The notes beneath the pieces are model-generated. The model saw only the letters and a program-made list of their open reading frames with translations, did no database searches and was not told the DNA's origin. Positions 5,313-5,451 of a stretch of DNA of 5,451 nucleotides are shown here, piece after piece (positions within the stretch are counted from its first letter, which is position 1; each line of letters starts with the position of its first letter). Location of the stretch: contig CALCML010000341.1 in assembly GCA_937967765.1 (NCBI GenBank), positions 1-5,451 on the forward strand, in the 5' to 3' direction. Origin of the DNA: an uncultured Carnobacterium sp. Its GTDB lineage: Bacteria; Bacillota; Bacilli; Lactobacillales; Aerococcaceae. The translations under genes and the position numbers were made by a program.

Positions 5313-5451
5313 ACTTTACTGAGCAAAAATAACTTTGTTTATACTGGATCCATTACTTCAATCCTTTCGGATATCTTCATAGTAGCGATAATGGGACATC
5401 GGATTGAGCCTTACGTCTCAATTCCTACCAAGCTTCAAACTGACTCTACGG
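5313..5451 (+). other. Right-edge intergenic DNA with alternative inverted repeats
   Basis: No gene is assigned. TCAATCC (5358-5364) can pair with GGATTGA (5401-5407); the same second arm can instead pair, as GGATTGAG (5401-5408), with CTCAAT and CC (5417-5425, one bulged base). These pairings exclude each other, as in an attenuator. No T-run follows. The plus frame in phase with the preceding gene is open for all 46 codons to the window end and has an ATG at 5391, but no good ribosome site precedes it, so it may be chance. Confidence 0.3.

Noticed and set aside
5310..5341. Terminator directly after the HD gene (TAAAC/GTTTA)
   Set aside because: The stem is only 5 AT-rich pairs across a loop of more than 20 bases, with no T-run.

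Overview
The window looks like chromosomal DNA of a low-GC Gram-positive bacterium (Firmicutes). Strong purine-rich Shine-Dalgarno sites, a Bacillus-type ExoA, a LipL-type octanoyltransferase, a YwfO/EF1143-type HD phosphohydrolase and a Bacillus-type LexA box (GAAC-N4-GTTC) all fit this. The close resemblance of the HD protein to Enterococcus faecalis EF1143, as I remember it, points to Lactobacillales (enterococcal or carnobacterial relatives). I cannot fix the genus. I see no IS element, CRISPR array, rRNA or tRNA.

Layout. The left half (1-2817) is read on the minus strand. From right to left it holds an OmpR-type response regulator, an overlapping sensor histidine kinase with a TTG start, a hairpin terminator, a possible 21-codon ORF, an exonuclease III (exoA), and at the extreme left a promoter with a LexA-box operator plus the RBS and ATG of a gene lying outside the window. 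The right half (3007-5312) is read on the plus strand: lipL, then the HD-domain dNTPase-like gene. The two halves diverge from a 189-bp regulatory region (2818-3006) that holds the lipL promoter and three 11-bp direct repeats that look like an OmpR-family binding site. The last 139 bases (5313-5451) hold no gene I can identify, only alternative inverted repeats.

How the genes relate. The kinase and regulator form a complete, translationally coupled VanS/VanR-like signalling pair; no resistance or transport target lies next to it, so its stimulus is unknown. ExoA repairs abasic sites and damaged 3' ends, and the gene just downstream of it appears to be under SOS control, so the left edge is a DNA-repair neighbourhood. 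LipL moves octanoyl or lipoyl groups from GcvH to E2 subunits of 2-oxoacid dehydrogenases. The HD protein probably controls dNTP levels. In B. subtilis the lipL (ywfL) and ywfO genes are also near neighbours, so this pairing looks ancestral.

The window is mostly ordinary core genome. I do not see a new multi-gene system. The points most worth a second look are the LexA box at 57-70, the small ORF whose ribosome site and start codon sit inside the hairpin at 892-935, and the 11-bp repeat array at 2904-2936.
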